From NCBI GenBank assembly GCA_002722615.1, contig PBMQ01000029.1, positions 12,935-46,209 on the forward strand: a DNA stretch of 33,275 bases, in the 5' to 3' direction. The stretch's first letter is position 1. Each line of letters starts with the position of its first letter. Shown here one piece after another: positions 24,345-31,949 of this stretch. This stretch comes from Methanobacteriota archaeon. GTDB taxonomy: Archaea; Thermoplasmatota; Poseidoniia; Poseidoniales; Poseidoniaceae. The notes beneath the pieces are model-generated. The model saw nothing but the letters and a program-made list of their open reading frames with translations, did no database searches and had not been told where the DNA came from. Both the position numbers and the translations under genes were made by a program.

Positions 24345-25223
24345 ATGGTTGATGACAACCTTTACAGGCCTTCGTTGAGCACCAAAATCTCCATGTCAGA
24401 TGAGAGAAGAATTCCCGGGCCACCTAGCGAAGTTGCAGACACACTTAATCACTGGAGAGACCTGTTTCAAAGAAAGCATACCGCAGATTTTGAAGCCTTG
24501 AAAGGGCTAACTGCAGCAGATACTCCGATCTTTTCGTTTCTTGTCGATTACGCAGACATTGATAGAGATGACTTGCTGAATTTGCGGTTTAATGAATTTC
24601 CAGAACAAACCATTGACTTGGCCAACGAAGTATTGAGATCGATGGCATCAGAATTCTCCGATGTTCGATGCGTCCTAAGACCGCTGTTTTTACCCGACCA
24701 GAAATTGAAGGAAGTATCAAGCCTACGAATGAGAAATCGAGGAGATGTCGTTAGTTTGGTTGTGAAAATACAAGATGTCGGACCCCGCGTCGGATACCTG
24801 AAAAAAGCGCTTTACACCTGTATAATGTGCGGCCATCGTGAAGAAATCCCTCAACGTGTTGCTCGAGAGCGAAAGCGACCCCACGGGCCTTGTAAAATTT
24901 GTTTAGATGATGCTGAACAAACCATTGGTGGGCCAGTTTCCTACGGCCTGTACAAACATCTGGATGCCTTACTTCAATTGACTGCTGAGGGTTCGTTCTA
25001 CCAGGACATACAATATCTCAATGTTTATGATGCAAATAACGGCCCAAATGAGCAACCAATTCAGATTATTATCGATGATGAGTACGTTGATGAATACCAA
25101 GCAGGTCAAACCATTCGAGTCAATGGAATTGTATACATCGACCCGATTCCTGACAGGAACTTCGTAAAGGATACACGTCGAATCTTGCAGGTTCGAGCAA
25201 TCAGCATTGAAGAAGTTTCATGA
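24345..25223 (+). CDS. MCM N-terminal-domain protein lacking the AAA+ helicase domain
   Basis: A 292-aa protein that aligns by eye with the N-terminal half of archaeal MCM, the replicative helicase. It has helical domain A (about 30-115, including FNEFPEQTIDLANEVLRS), then the OB-fold domain with LRMRNRGDVVSLVVKIQDVG. The MCM zinc ribbon is C159-x2-C162 and C183-x2-C186. A strand segment ends QAGQTIRVNGIVYIDPIPDR, comparable to MCM's RPGDRVRVTGIL. The protein stops where the ATPase linker would begin; there is no Walker A or B. The ATG at 24345 follows AGGA; 24393 is an alternative. It could bind DNA or cap a full-length MCM encoded elsewhere. The 3' end overlaps tyrS by six bases on the other strand. 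Confidence 0.75.
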   Translation: MVDDNLYRPSLSTKISMSDERRIPGPPSEVADTLNHWRDLFQRKHTADFEALKGLTAADTPIFSFLVDYADIDRDDLLNLRFNEFPEQTIDLANEVLRSMASEFSDVRCVLRPLFLPDQKLKEVSSLRMRNRGDVVSLVVKIQDVGPRVGYLKKALYTCIMCGHREEIPQRVARERKRPHGPCKICLDDAEQTIGGPVSYGLYKHLDALLQLTAEGSFYQDIQYLNVYDANNGPNEQPIQIIIDDEYVDEYQAGQTIRVNGIVYIDPIPDRNFVKDTRRILQVRAISIEEVS

Positions 25224-26360
25224 TGTAATCTCGAGCATGGTCTCGTAAGCTTCTGGGTTGGCTTCGAAATGCTCAGTTATTGCTGATAAGCCTGCTGCAA
25301 CACCTGCTGCAACACCCATCTTTGCATCAAAAGGATGGAGGGTACCATCGCTCACTGCTTGCTTGAATGCATTGAGATTATCCCATGTGCTCGGTTCTCC
25401 AAATTTTGGATTTGGAGTCACTTGAATATGGCCAAATTCAGGAAGAACAACATGTTGAGCGAGTTCGTAAACAGGTGAATGTTCGTCCTCTGGATCAAGG
25501 TAAGCTTTCTTCATCTTCTTTTGCACTCTTTCAAGCGTGTCGTGTAACAGAAGTGCTCCATTTGGATCAGATTTGCTCATCTTATGGTCGAAAGAATCCA
25601 TCCGGACACCCGAGGCTTTCAATGAGGAGAGAATAGGGGTATGAAGGCATGTTGCCTTTTCCCAATTCCACTTTGAAGCCATGTCCCGCATGAACATGTG
25701 AGCCTTCCTTTGGTCCATTCCACCGATGGCAACATCGATGTCGAGTTCAAAAATATCCGCAGCCTGCATAGCAGGATAGTAAAACTTGGAAAGGTCATGG
25801 TCAGATGATGCTTCATCTCGACCCATAATGGTGAACGTTTTTCGCACCATCGGCAAGGTTGCACCTTTTGAGCAACGAAGTACACGAGCCCAATAATCTC
25901 CAGAATCCATGAGTTGACTTGCCCAATAAAACCGGAGTTGTCCCGGCCCATCACCTTCTTCTGGATATCCTAAGAGGGCTCGGAATGTTTCTTCCATATA
26001 GACGGCCGTCTTCTGAATATCTTCCATGTTTCCTCCAAACTTGTCGTTGACCCATGCGTGCCAGTCCGCCAAGAAAATCAAAACGTTCGCATCTGCTTCG
26101 AGCATTCTTCTAAGTTGAAGTGAGAGGACCTTCCAGCCAATGTGAGCCTTACCGCTTGGTTCGAAACCAACATAGCATCGGATGACTCCATCTCCAGCCA
26201 TCGAGGTTTTCTCAGCAAGACAATCGACAAGATGTTCGATACCTACGCTCTCCTCAACATCACCTATCATCAGATGGAGACGATGGCGATCTTCTTCAGA
26301 GAGTTCCTTGATCCGCTCATACCTCTCCTCAAATGGTTGGAGAAGAGTATCCAAATCCAC
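25218..26360 (-). CDS. tyrS: Tyrosyl-tRNA synthetase (archaeal type)
   Basis: Charges tRNA-Tyr. Class I signatures are HIGW (73-76, HIGH variant) after YVGFEPSGKA, and K260-M-S-K-S264. GGMDQRKAHMFMRD is the tyrosine-pocket segment shared by archaeal and eukaryotic TyrRS. Length 380 aa suits the short archaeal form without an S4 domain. Translation begins at GTG (26360), with GAGGTG six bases upstream overlapping the stop of the preceding gene. That gene (26370-26894) is only nine bases away, so the two are co-transcribed. Confidence 0.95.
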   Translation of the reverse strand: MDLDTLLQPFEERYERIKELSEEDRHRLHLMIGDVEESVGIEHLVDCLAEKTSMAGDGVIRCYVGFEPSGKAHIGWKVLSLQLRRMLEADANVLIFLADWHAWVNDKFGGNMEDIQKTAVYMEETFRALLGYPEEGDGPGQLRFYWASQLMDSGDYWARVLRCSKGATLPMVRKTFTIMGRDEASSDHDLSKFYYPAMQAADIFELDIDVAIGGMDQRKAHMFMRDMASKWNWEKATCLHTPILSSLKASGVRMDSFDHKMSKSDPNGALLLHDTLERVQKKMKKAYLDPEDEHSPVYELAQHVVLPEFGHIQVTPNPKFGEPSTWDNLNAFKQAVSDGTLHPFDAKMGVAAGVAAGLSAITEHFEANPEAYETMLEITS

Positions 26361-26369
26361 GATAACACC

Positions 26370-26894
26370 TCAAACAAGTTCGCTCAATTTCTTGACTTTC
26401 CCTTCCGAAGGAGGTTCGCCACGTTCAATCATACCTTCCAATTCAGCAATCATTGTTTCAGCTTTATCAATGGTTTCTTGAGTAACTGTACTGCTCATTT
26501 CGATGGTTTTTCGAATCATCTTGATGGCGGACTTTGCCTTGGAGAACTTTTTGGCGTCTTCTTTGGCCTTATCTCCACGTTGTTTAGCAGTGTAACCTGT
26601 TGCTTCATCGAGGAAAGCGGACCAACGGCGACGACTTTCCATTGCCTGCTCACGCCCACCTTCTGCTGAAAGGAATGTCTCAAGGTCGGCCCCTTTGAGT
26701 TGAACTACATCAACCTGAAGTTTGCCTTGGTCAGTGTAACAACCTGAAATCTGTGAAAGGAGACCGAATGATGCTTGGAACTCACCTTCTACATTTGCTT
26801 GTACATTCTCAAAATGTTGTGCTGCCATCTTTGCTAAGCCTGCGTTTCCACCAATTGATTTTTCCAGACCTCGTTTTACTGCGAATCGCTCCAT
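26370..26894 (-). CDS. Conserved-looking helical protein, unknown function, upstream of tyrS
   Basis: Not recognised with confidence. The 174-aa product begins MERFAVKRGLEKSI and has a first half with mixed strands (ISGCYTDQGKLQVDVVQLKG). A charged, lysine/glutamate-rich C-terminal half from about 100 onward is likely to be helical and partly coiled coil (DKAKEDAKKFSKAKSAIK, ETMIAELEGMIERGE). No signal peptide, membrane helix or cysteine cluster. It may belong to a small archaeal domain-of-unknown-function family restricted to Thermoplasmata, but I cannot name it safely. It sits in an operon with tyrS and is divergent from the secreted propeller gene. Confidence 0.7.
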   Translation of the reverse strand: MERFAVKRGLEKSIGGNAGLAKMAAQHFENVQANVEGEFQASFGLLSQISGCYTDQGKLQVDVVQLKGADLETFLSAEGGREQAMESRRRWSAFLDEATGYTAKQRGDKAKEDAKKFSKAKSAIKMIRKTIEMSSTVTQETIDKAETMIAELEGMIERGEPPSEGKVKKLSELV

Positions 26895-26983
26895 GTTGGT
26901 CCATCGGCACGGACCTCATAAGGCTCGCGAAGAACAAACCACCCAAAGAGTGGGGTTTTTCTGTCAGATTACTTGGGCCAACT

Positions 26984-28150
26984 ATGCGCACAAGGGCATT
27001 CTTCCTCATATTGATTGTTCTTTTTGCACCGTTAGTATCGGCCTCTGAGGTTGGTTTTAGTAACGAGAATTCACTGGAAATGCAGGGACTGAACATTCGC
27101 GCCGGGGAAGTATCCCCTGCCGGTTCAAACATTTTGTTGGTAGGAGATGATGGATTTGTCCACTTGATTTCGGCTTCAAATCCTGGCGAGCGTAACAATG
27201 ATCAAGCAATCGACAGCAGCAGGTCTGCCCGATTCAACGACGTTTCATGGCATCCGAATGGTGAAACAGCATTGATTGCAGGGGATTTAGGCGCCGCACT
27301 TCGCTATTCACTTAGTGACAATCGGATCGAAGCTGTAAATGGTGCTGGAATCGTTGGAAGCATAGAATTAATCTCAACAGATTGGCGAGCAGGCGGAGAT
27401 TTAGCCTTCTTTGGTGCAAAAAATGGGAACATCTACAGTTTCAGTGAAGGAGAAGGAATGATACAACTTGTGAATACCAAATCAAGTCAAATTACGGATA
27501 TTGCATGTCATCTTGAGCAGAATATCTGCGTCGTCTCATCTCTAAATGATGGTCTCGCAGTGATTGATCGAACACGGGAAATTACTTGGCTTGATGGTAC
27601 ATCAGATGATACCTGGGTTGCTGTCGATTGCCCAGATGGAGACTACATCAAGTGTGCAGGTTTTGCAAGCGGACGCCGTCACGTTTCAATCGTCCTTGAC
27701 ATACAAGATGCATCCCAATCAACAACTGGGAAAATAATGCAACTGGAAGAAGGCTCGACGGATTTCATTTCTACGAGCAGAGGTCATGACGGAACATCTC
27801 TCATTCATCTCGCTCCAATGGAATCTGTTCGATACAAACTTGATGTCGATGAGGTGTTTATGCACATTGAATCGAATAAAATAACGTCTCATGATCCAGA
27901 GATTGCGGGTCAAAGAATTGCACTGATGTGGGAAACTGGCGAAGACGATGGTTGGTTAATCACAAATGAAGGATTGATCATTAATATTTACCCTACTGCA
28001 TCGAGAGAAAGTTTAGGAATTCTCGAAACCGTTACCTTTGCTGCTGTCGCCATCTCGGTACCGGGCGTCATCCTTGGCCTTATTTTCATGAACAGCCCAT
28101 ATTTGCAACGGAAATACAGGCAACTGCGAGGCTTTGAAAAGAAAGACTGA
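26984..28150 (+). CDS. Secreted, C-terminally anchored beta-propeller protein, unknown function
   Basis: A signal peptide opens the protein (MRTRAFFLILIVLFAPLVSASE), so most of it is outside the cell. About 320 residues of repeating propeller-like strands follow (ILLVGDDGFVHLISAS; TALIAGDLGAALRYS; GDLAFFGAKNGNIYSFSEGE). A membrane helix at about 348-370 (VTFAAVAISVPGVILGLIFM) and a basic tail (LQRKYRQLRGFEKKD) end it. C148-like pairs (CHLEQNICVV; CPDGDYIKC) may form disulfides. The ATG at 26984 gives a proper signal peptide; the frame extends upstream through the divergent gene and is rejected. Length 388 aa. Architecture parallels the 6924-8177 protein. A T-run hairpin follows. Confidence 0.78.
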   Translation: MRTRAFFLILIVLFAPLVSASEVGFSNENSLEMQGLNIRAGEVSPAGSNILLVGDDGFVHLISASNPGERNNDQAIDSSRSARFNDVSWHPNGETALIAGDLGAALRYSLSDNRIEAVNGAGIVGSIELISTDWRAGGDLAFFGAKNGNIYSFSEGEGMIQLVNTKSSQITDIACHLEQNICVVSSLNDGLAVIDRTREITWLDGTSDDTWVAVDCPDGDYIKCAGFASGRRHVSIVLDIQDASQSTTGKIMQLEEGSTDFISTSRGHDGTSLIHLAPMESVRYKLDVDEVFMHIESNKITSHDPEIAGQRIALMWETGEDDGWLITNEGLIINIYPTASRESLGILETVTFAAVAISVPGVILGLIFMNSPYLQRKYRQLRGFEKKD

Positions 28151-28152
28151 GG

Positions 28153-28170
28153 AGAATGAACATTCTTTTT
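28153..28170 (+). terminator. Short hairpin plus T-run after the secreted propeller gene
   Basis: AGAATG-AA-CATTCT followed by TTTT lies four bases after the stop codon at 28150. It nearly repeats the element at 15457-15472 on the other strand. Likely transcription terminator, T-run driven as in many archaea. Prediction. Confidence 0.4.
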
Positions 28171-28221
28171 GTGTGCTAAGGTTCATGAGTCGGGTTGCCT
28201 CCCACGAACTGAGGGAACTGA

Positions 28222-29397
28222 ATGGAACCTTTCGAAGCCGTCGATTTTTACGACATCGAATCCTTGCTAACAGAAGAAGAAATAATGATCCGAGACCTTG
28301 TTCGTGAATGGGTCGACGAGGAAGTTATTCCGAAGATTGAACATGCCTGTGATGAAGGTATTTTTCTCGACGAGTGGCGTGTCGCCCTTGGCGAGATGGG
28401 TGTCCTCGGAGCTCCATTGAAGGGCTATGGATGCCCCGGACTTTCCTACGTAGCATACGGACTCATTTGTCAAGAACTTGAACGAGGTGACTCTGGACTT
28501 CGTTCCTTTGCCTCTGTCCAGGGATCGCTCGCAATGTACCCAATTTGGGATTTCGGCAGCGAAGATCAGAAAAATTACTACCTTCCAAAAATGACTTCTG
28601 GAGAATGGATTGGTTGTTTCGGATTGACAGAACCAGATTACGGTTCAAATCCAGGAGATATGATCACGAAAGCAGAAGACATGGGAGATCATTATCTCTT
28701 GAACGGTGCAAAGATGTGGATTACCAACGGTACAATCGCAGATGTTGCAATAGTCTGGGCAAAACTCGATGGTGTCATTCGTGGATTCATTGTTGAAAAG
28801 GACGATGAAGGATTTTCAGCACCTGAAATGAAAGGGAAACATTCTCTCAAGGCATCAGTTACTTCGGAACTTGTGTTCCAAGATTGTAAGATTCCTAAAG
28901 ATAGAATTCTGCCTGGAGTAAAGGGTCTAAGAGGTCCTTTCTCTTGCCTGAACAATGCGCGTTTTGGAATTTCTTGGGGCGCATTGGGAGCAGCAATGGC
29001 ATGTTTCCACAGTGCCAAAACCTATGCTTTGAGCAGAATCCAATTCGATCATCCCATTGCATCATATCAATTGGTCCAAAACAAATTGGCATGGATGCTA
29101 CGTGAAATTACAAAAGGACAACTCCTTGCATACCATTTGGGTCGAAAAAAGGACGATGGTACATGGTTCAACGAACAGATCTCACTTGCTAAGATGAACA
29201 ACGTAGACATCGCCCTTGAAATCGCTCGTGTTTCAAGAGACATCCATGGAGCAAATGGAATTCTTGATGAGTATCCTGTTATGCGTCACATGGCAAATCT
29301 TGAGTCCGTCAAAACATACGAAGGAACTCATGACATTCACAACTTGATTCTAGGACGTTACATTACTGGCATTCAAGCCTTCACACGAACTGTTTGA
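28222..29397 (+). CDS. gcdH: Glutaryl-CoA dehydrogenase-like acyl-CoA dehydrogenase
   Basis: FAD enzyme that oxidises and decarboxylates glutaryl-CoA to crotonyl-CoA in lysine and tryptophan breakdown, passing electrons to ETF. The catalytic glutamate is E367 in KTYEGTHDIHNLILGR, and the GITGIQAF-like ending (RYITGIQAFTRTV) is typical of GCDH. Further signs are GCPGLSYVAYGL, WIGCFGLTEPDYGSNPGD, the MWITNG flavin segment and RIQFDHPIASYQLVQ. Length is 391 aa. The ATG at 28222 follows GAGGGA. The encoded EtfAB is its expected electron acceptor. Substrate is by family resemblance; a related short-chain acyl-CoA cannot be excluded. Its 3' end lies six bases from the convergent prenyl synthase. 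Confidence 0.9.
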   Translation: MEPFEAVDFYDIESLLTEEEIMIRDLVREWVDEEVIPKIEHACDEGIFLDEWRVALGEMGVLGAPLKGYGCPGLSYVAYGLICQELERGDSGLRSFASVQGSLAMYPIWDFGSEDQKNYYLPKMTSGEWIGCFGLTEPDYGSNPGDMITKAEDMGDHYLLNGAKMWITNGTIADVAIVWAKLDGVIRGFIVEKDDEGFSAPEMKGKHSLKASVTSELVFQDCKIPKDRILPGVKGLRGPFSCLNNARFGISWGALGAAMACFHSAKTYALSRIQFDHPIASYQLVQNKLAWMLREITKGQLLAYHLGRKKDDGTWFNEQISLAKMNNVDIALEIARVSRDIHGANGILDEYPVMRHMANLESVKTYEGTHDIHNLILGRYITGIQAFTRTV

Positions 29398-29402
29398 GTC
29401 AA

Positions 29403-30698
29403 TCAAACGTTGGGAAGCAAACCGATACGAGACAACCCGCCCCAAACAGGGTCAAGGAATCGAGGCAAGAACCGGTGACGCAAATAAACTGCTGCTGCTA
29501 AACTCAGTTTCTGGATCTTGTTGAGTTTAACACGTCGAGTGAAGACGTCACCCTGTTGCTTCTCGATCTGCTTGAGGATCTTGTCGTAAAAGGCAATCAT
29601 TGCGGCAGGAGAGTAACGTGTTCGACGAGGAAGAAGTGGCAGAAGTTGGCGTGCTTCCTCAAGATAGGTACGGGCTCGTTTTGCATAATGATGGCAATAC
29701 GGTTCCCATGCACTACTTAGAACAACCTTTCCGCCTGAAAGGTCCGCTTCAGTCATTCCATTACGCTCAAGTTCATCCAGAGGGAGGTAGACTCTGTCAC
29801 GCTCAATATCTTCTCCAACGTCTCGTAAGACATTGGTCAGTTGCATGAAAATGCCCCATGATTCAGCGAATTTGCGGGCTCTTGGGTCATCATATCCATA
29901 AATTTCAATGCACATAAGTCCAACAACAGAAGCTACTCGATAACAGTAAACATACAATTCCTCAAAGGTTCTGTATCGGTTACTGTAAAGATCGTCTTCC
30001 ATTCCAGAGATGAGATCATCAAAGACACTTCGAGGGATGTTGTATCTATCGATTGTATCTTTCAGTGCTAAGAAAACAGGGTCTGTGCTGTATACTTCGG
30101 TGTAGCAAGTTGAAAGTTTCTTTCTAAAGAAAAACAATTGATTGATTTTGTTGAGATAAACTTCATCCTCCAAGATTGTGGTGCGCTTCTGAAGAGATTC
30201 AAGTTGGAGACGGTATTCTGTTGCTTCTTGACTTAGTTCGACAGTTGAACCTGGGAAACGATCGGCCCAATCTCCATCTGCGATGTCGTCTGCACGGCGA
30301 CAGAACGCATAGACTGCACACATCGCCAACCTTTGTTCGTCTGGCAAATACTTGAATGAGTGATAGAAGTTACCCGCCTCTCTTTTGGTAAGTTCTTCGC
30401 AGTACCGATAAGCGAGGCGATACAGTTCAATTGGTGGCTTGTCCGACCAAATTGGTGCATCAAGGTCAACGAAAGGATCAATCAATTCGTTTTGGTCGTT
30501 GAAGAGCCCAATCATCATTGCACCCTCTCGAAGTGCTTCCATTGCGGTGACACTTACTGCCTTTACGGCATCACGAGCAAGCATGACACCCGCTCGAAGT
30601 CTGTCAAGAGGAGTTGGTGAAGTTTTTGCCTCCACTGAACTCTCTGCCCCACCCTTGAGTGGAAAGAGAAGGTCCAGTGGTTTGCGGCGTTCCAACAT
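29403..30698 (-). CDS. Squalene/phytoene synthase family protein with N-terminal extension
   Basis: Head-to-head prenyl diphosphate condensing enzyme. The two Asp motifs are D137-D-I-A-D141 (FCRRADDIADGDW) and DVGEDIERDRVYLP, which bind magnesium-diphosphate. NFYHSFKYLPDEQRLAMCAVYAFCRRADD and MQLTNVLRDV match HpnD/CrtB-type enzymes. The N-terminal ~95 residues are additional and unlike the catalytic fold; they are rich in Ala/Arg helices (LRAGVMLARDAVKAVSVTAM). The ATG at 30698 is preferred to TTG at 30707. Length 431 aa. Product (squalene, phytoene or a dehydro intermediate) cannot be read from sequence. The second paralog lies 107 bp upstream on the same strand. Confidence 0.85.
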   Translation of the reverse strand: MLERRKPLDLLFPLKGGAESSVEAKTSPTPLDRLRAGVMLARDAVKAVSVTAMEALREGAMMIGLFNDQNELIDPFVDLDAPIWSDKPPIELYRLAYRYCEELTKREAGNFYHSFKYLPDEQRLAMCAVYAFCRRADDIADGDWADRFPGSTVELSQEATEYRLQLESLQKRTTILEDEVYLNKINQLFFFRKKLSTCYTEVYSTDPVFLALKDTIDRYNIPRSVFDDLISGMEDDLYSNRYRTFEELYVYCYRVASVVGLMCIEIYGYDDPRARKFAESWGIFMQLTNVLRDVGEDIERDRVYLPLDELERNGMTEADLSGGKVVLSSAWEPYCHHYAKRARTYLEEARQLLPLLPRRTRYSPAAMIAFYDKILKQIEKQQGDVFTRRVKLNKIQKLSLAAAVYLRHRFLPRFLDPVWGGLSRIGLLPNV

Positions 30699-30805
30699 CG
30701 TAAACAATTACGCCTAGCACCCGTTGTTTAAGAGACCTCCTCTCGAACGTTCGCATCAAAGCGATGTTTATCAAATATGTAAACATATACTTACAAAGTT
30801 TGCTC

Positions 30806-31822
30806 CTAGGCACTCTTGTTTTTCGCAAGTAGTCTTTGAACTCCACCGGGAATAATCAGAGCACGCAATAATTTCTTGAAGTATCCCTTCATTTCGTCGC
30901 GAGTGACTTTTATTTTTTCGTCCGAATCGAGAATGTTCCCTTCTCGAAGTAAAGTTACGGTCCTTTGTCCAATCAGTACGGGGAGCATCGATGCCGCTTT
31001 GAGTCGAAATTGGCGGTCAGGTATCATCTTGATATATTCAATTGCGGCATCAAGATGTTCGCTTGTCAGATCGAGATACGTATCGTACAATGGACGGAAT
31101 GCATCGATGTTGCTTGTATTCAGCAAATCTTCAGGTTCGAGTCCATGGGCCTTCAATGAAGGACAGGGGATATAACAACGCCCGAATCGAACATCTTCAG
31201 GTATATCCCTGAGAATGTTGATCATTTGCAAAGCCTTACCAAAGCGTATTCCATTTTCGAAGAATTTTTTTTCCTTCTCTTCGGGAAGGGAGATGATGTG
31301 AGCAAGAGACATCTTGGTCCAAAATATGCCGACACAACCTGCAACCCTGTAGGTATAATCATCCAGTTCTTCCTCTGAATCTAATGAGGATATCTTGCCA
31401 TCATCCTTTGCAATTCCAAACCGTTGCAAGTCAAGAATTTGGCCCCCGACAATAACATCGAGACATTCAAGAATTCGCTCTTGGTCACCCTGATCATATA
31501 TTGACAAAGCTTGTACAACTTTCTTTACATTTCTCAACAATTCACCTTCGTCTGGGTTTGATTGAATGTCCGAAAGGGCTGACAAATCAGGGAAATCAAT
31601 CGAACGACCTTGAGCCACCTCGTTGTACTGGGTCAAGGCTTCGATCAAGTCGCTGGTTCGTCCAGTTTTTGAATCTGCGATAGTATCTGCAACTCGGGCA
31701 AGCAAATACAGCAATCCAATCTGCCCACGAATCTTCTTTGGAAGATATTTGAGTGTTGGGTAAAACGAGCGTGAAGTAGTCTCCAACAACTTGTCGATTT
31801 CTTCGTCTATCAATACCGACAT
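30806..31822 (-). CDS. Squalene/phytoene synthase family protein (second paralog)
   Basis: A 338-aa prenyl synthase. It opens MSVLIDEEIDKLLETTSRSF, then has LPKKIRGQIGLLYLLARVADTIADS, containing the first Asp motif, and INILRDIPEDVRFGRCYIP as second. YTYRVAGCVGIFW is the conserved aromatic segment. The ATG at 31822 is fixed by GGAGG six bases upstream; the frame extends further with a non-homologous sequence. It differs clearly from the neighbouring paralog in length and sequence, so the pair is not a recent duplication. The resemblance is nearer to farnesyl-diphosphate farnesyltransferase/squalene synthase than to phytoene synthase, but that is a judgement by eye. No hopene cyclase or desaturase is in the window. 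Confidence 0.85.
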   Translation of the reverse strand: MSVLIDEEIDKLLETTSRSFYPTLKYLPKKIRGQIGLLYLLARVADTIADSKTGRTSDLIEALTQYNEVAQGRSIDFPDLSALSDIQSNPDEGELLRNVKKVVQALSIYDQGDQERILECLDVIVGGQILDLQRFGIAKDDGKISSLDSEEELDDYTYRVAGCVGIFWTKMSLAHIISLPEEKEKKFFENGIRFGKALQMINILRDIPEDVRFGRCYIPCPSLKAHGLEPEDLLNTSNIDAFRPLYDTYLDLTSEHLDAAIEYIKMIPDRQFRLKAASMLPVLIGQRTVTLLREGNILDSDEKIKVTRDEMKGYFKKLLRALIIPGGVQRLLAKNKSA

Positions 31823-31949
31823 GCCCGCCCTCCAAACAGTTCCAACGCCCTCTCCCGCATGAAGATTATCACTGTGTGTTGGATGATTTGCAAGACAGAA
31901 CAACGAAGACTTTAGAATCAGGGATGTTTAGGTATGGAAGGGTGAGGAG

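Noticed and set aside
26753-26983. N-terminal extension of the secreted propeller protein
   Set aside because: It runs antisense through the divergent 26370-26894 gene, and the ATG at 26984 gives a proper signal peptide.
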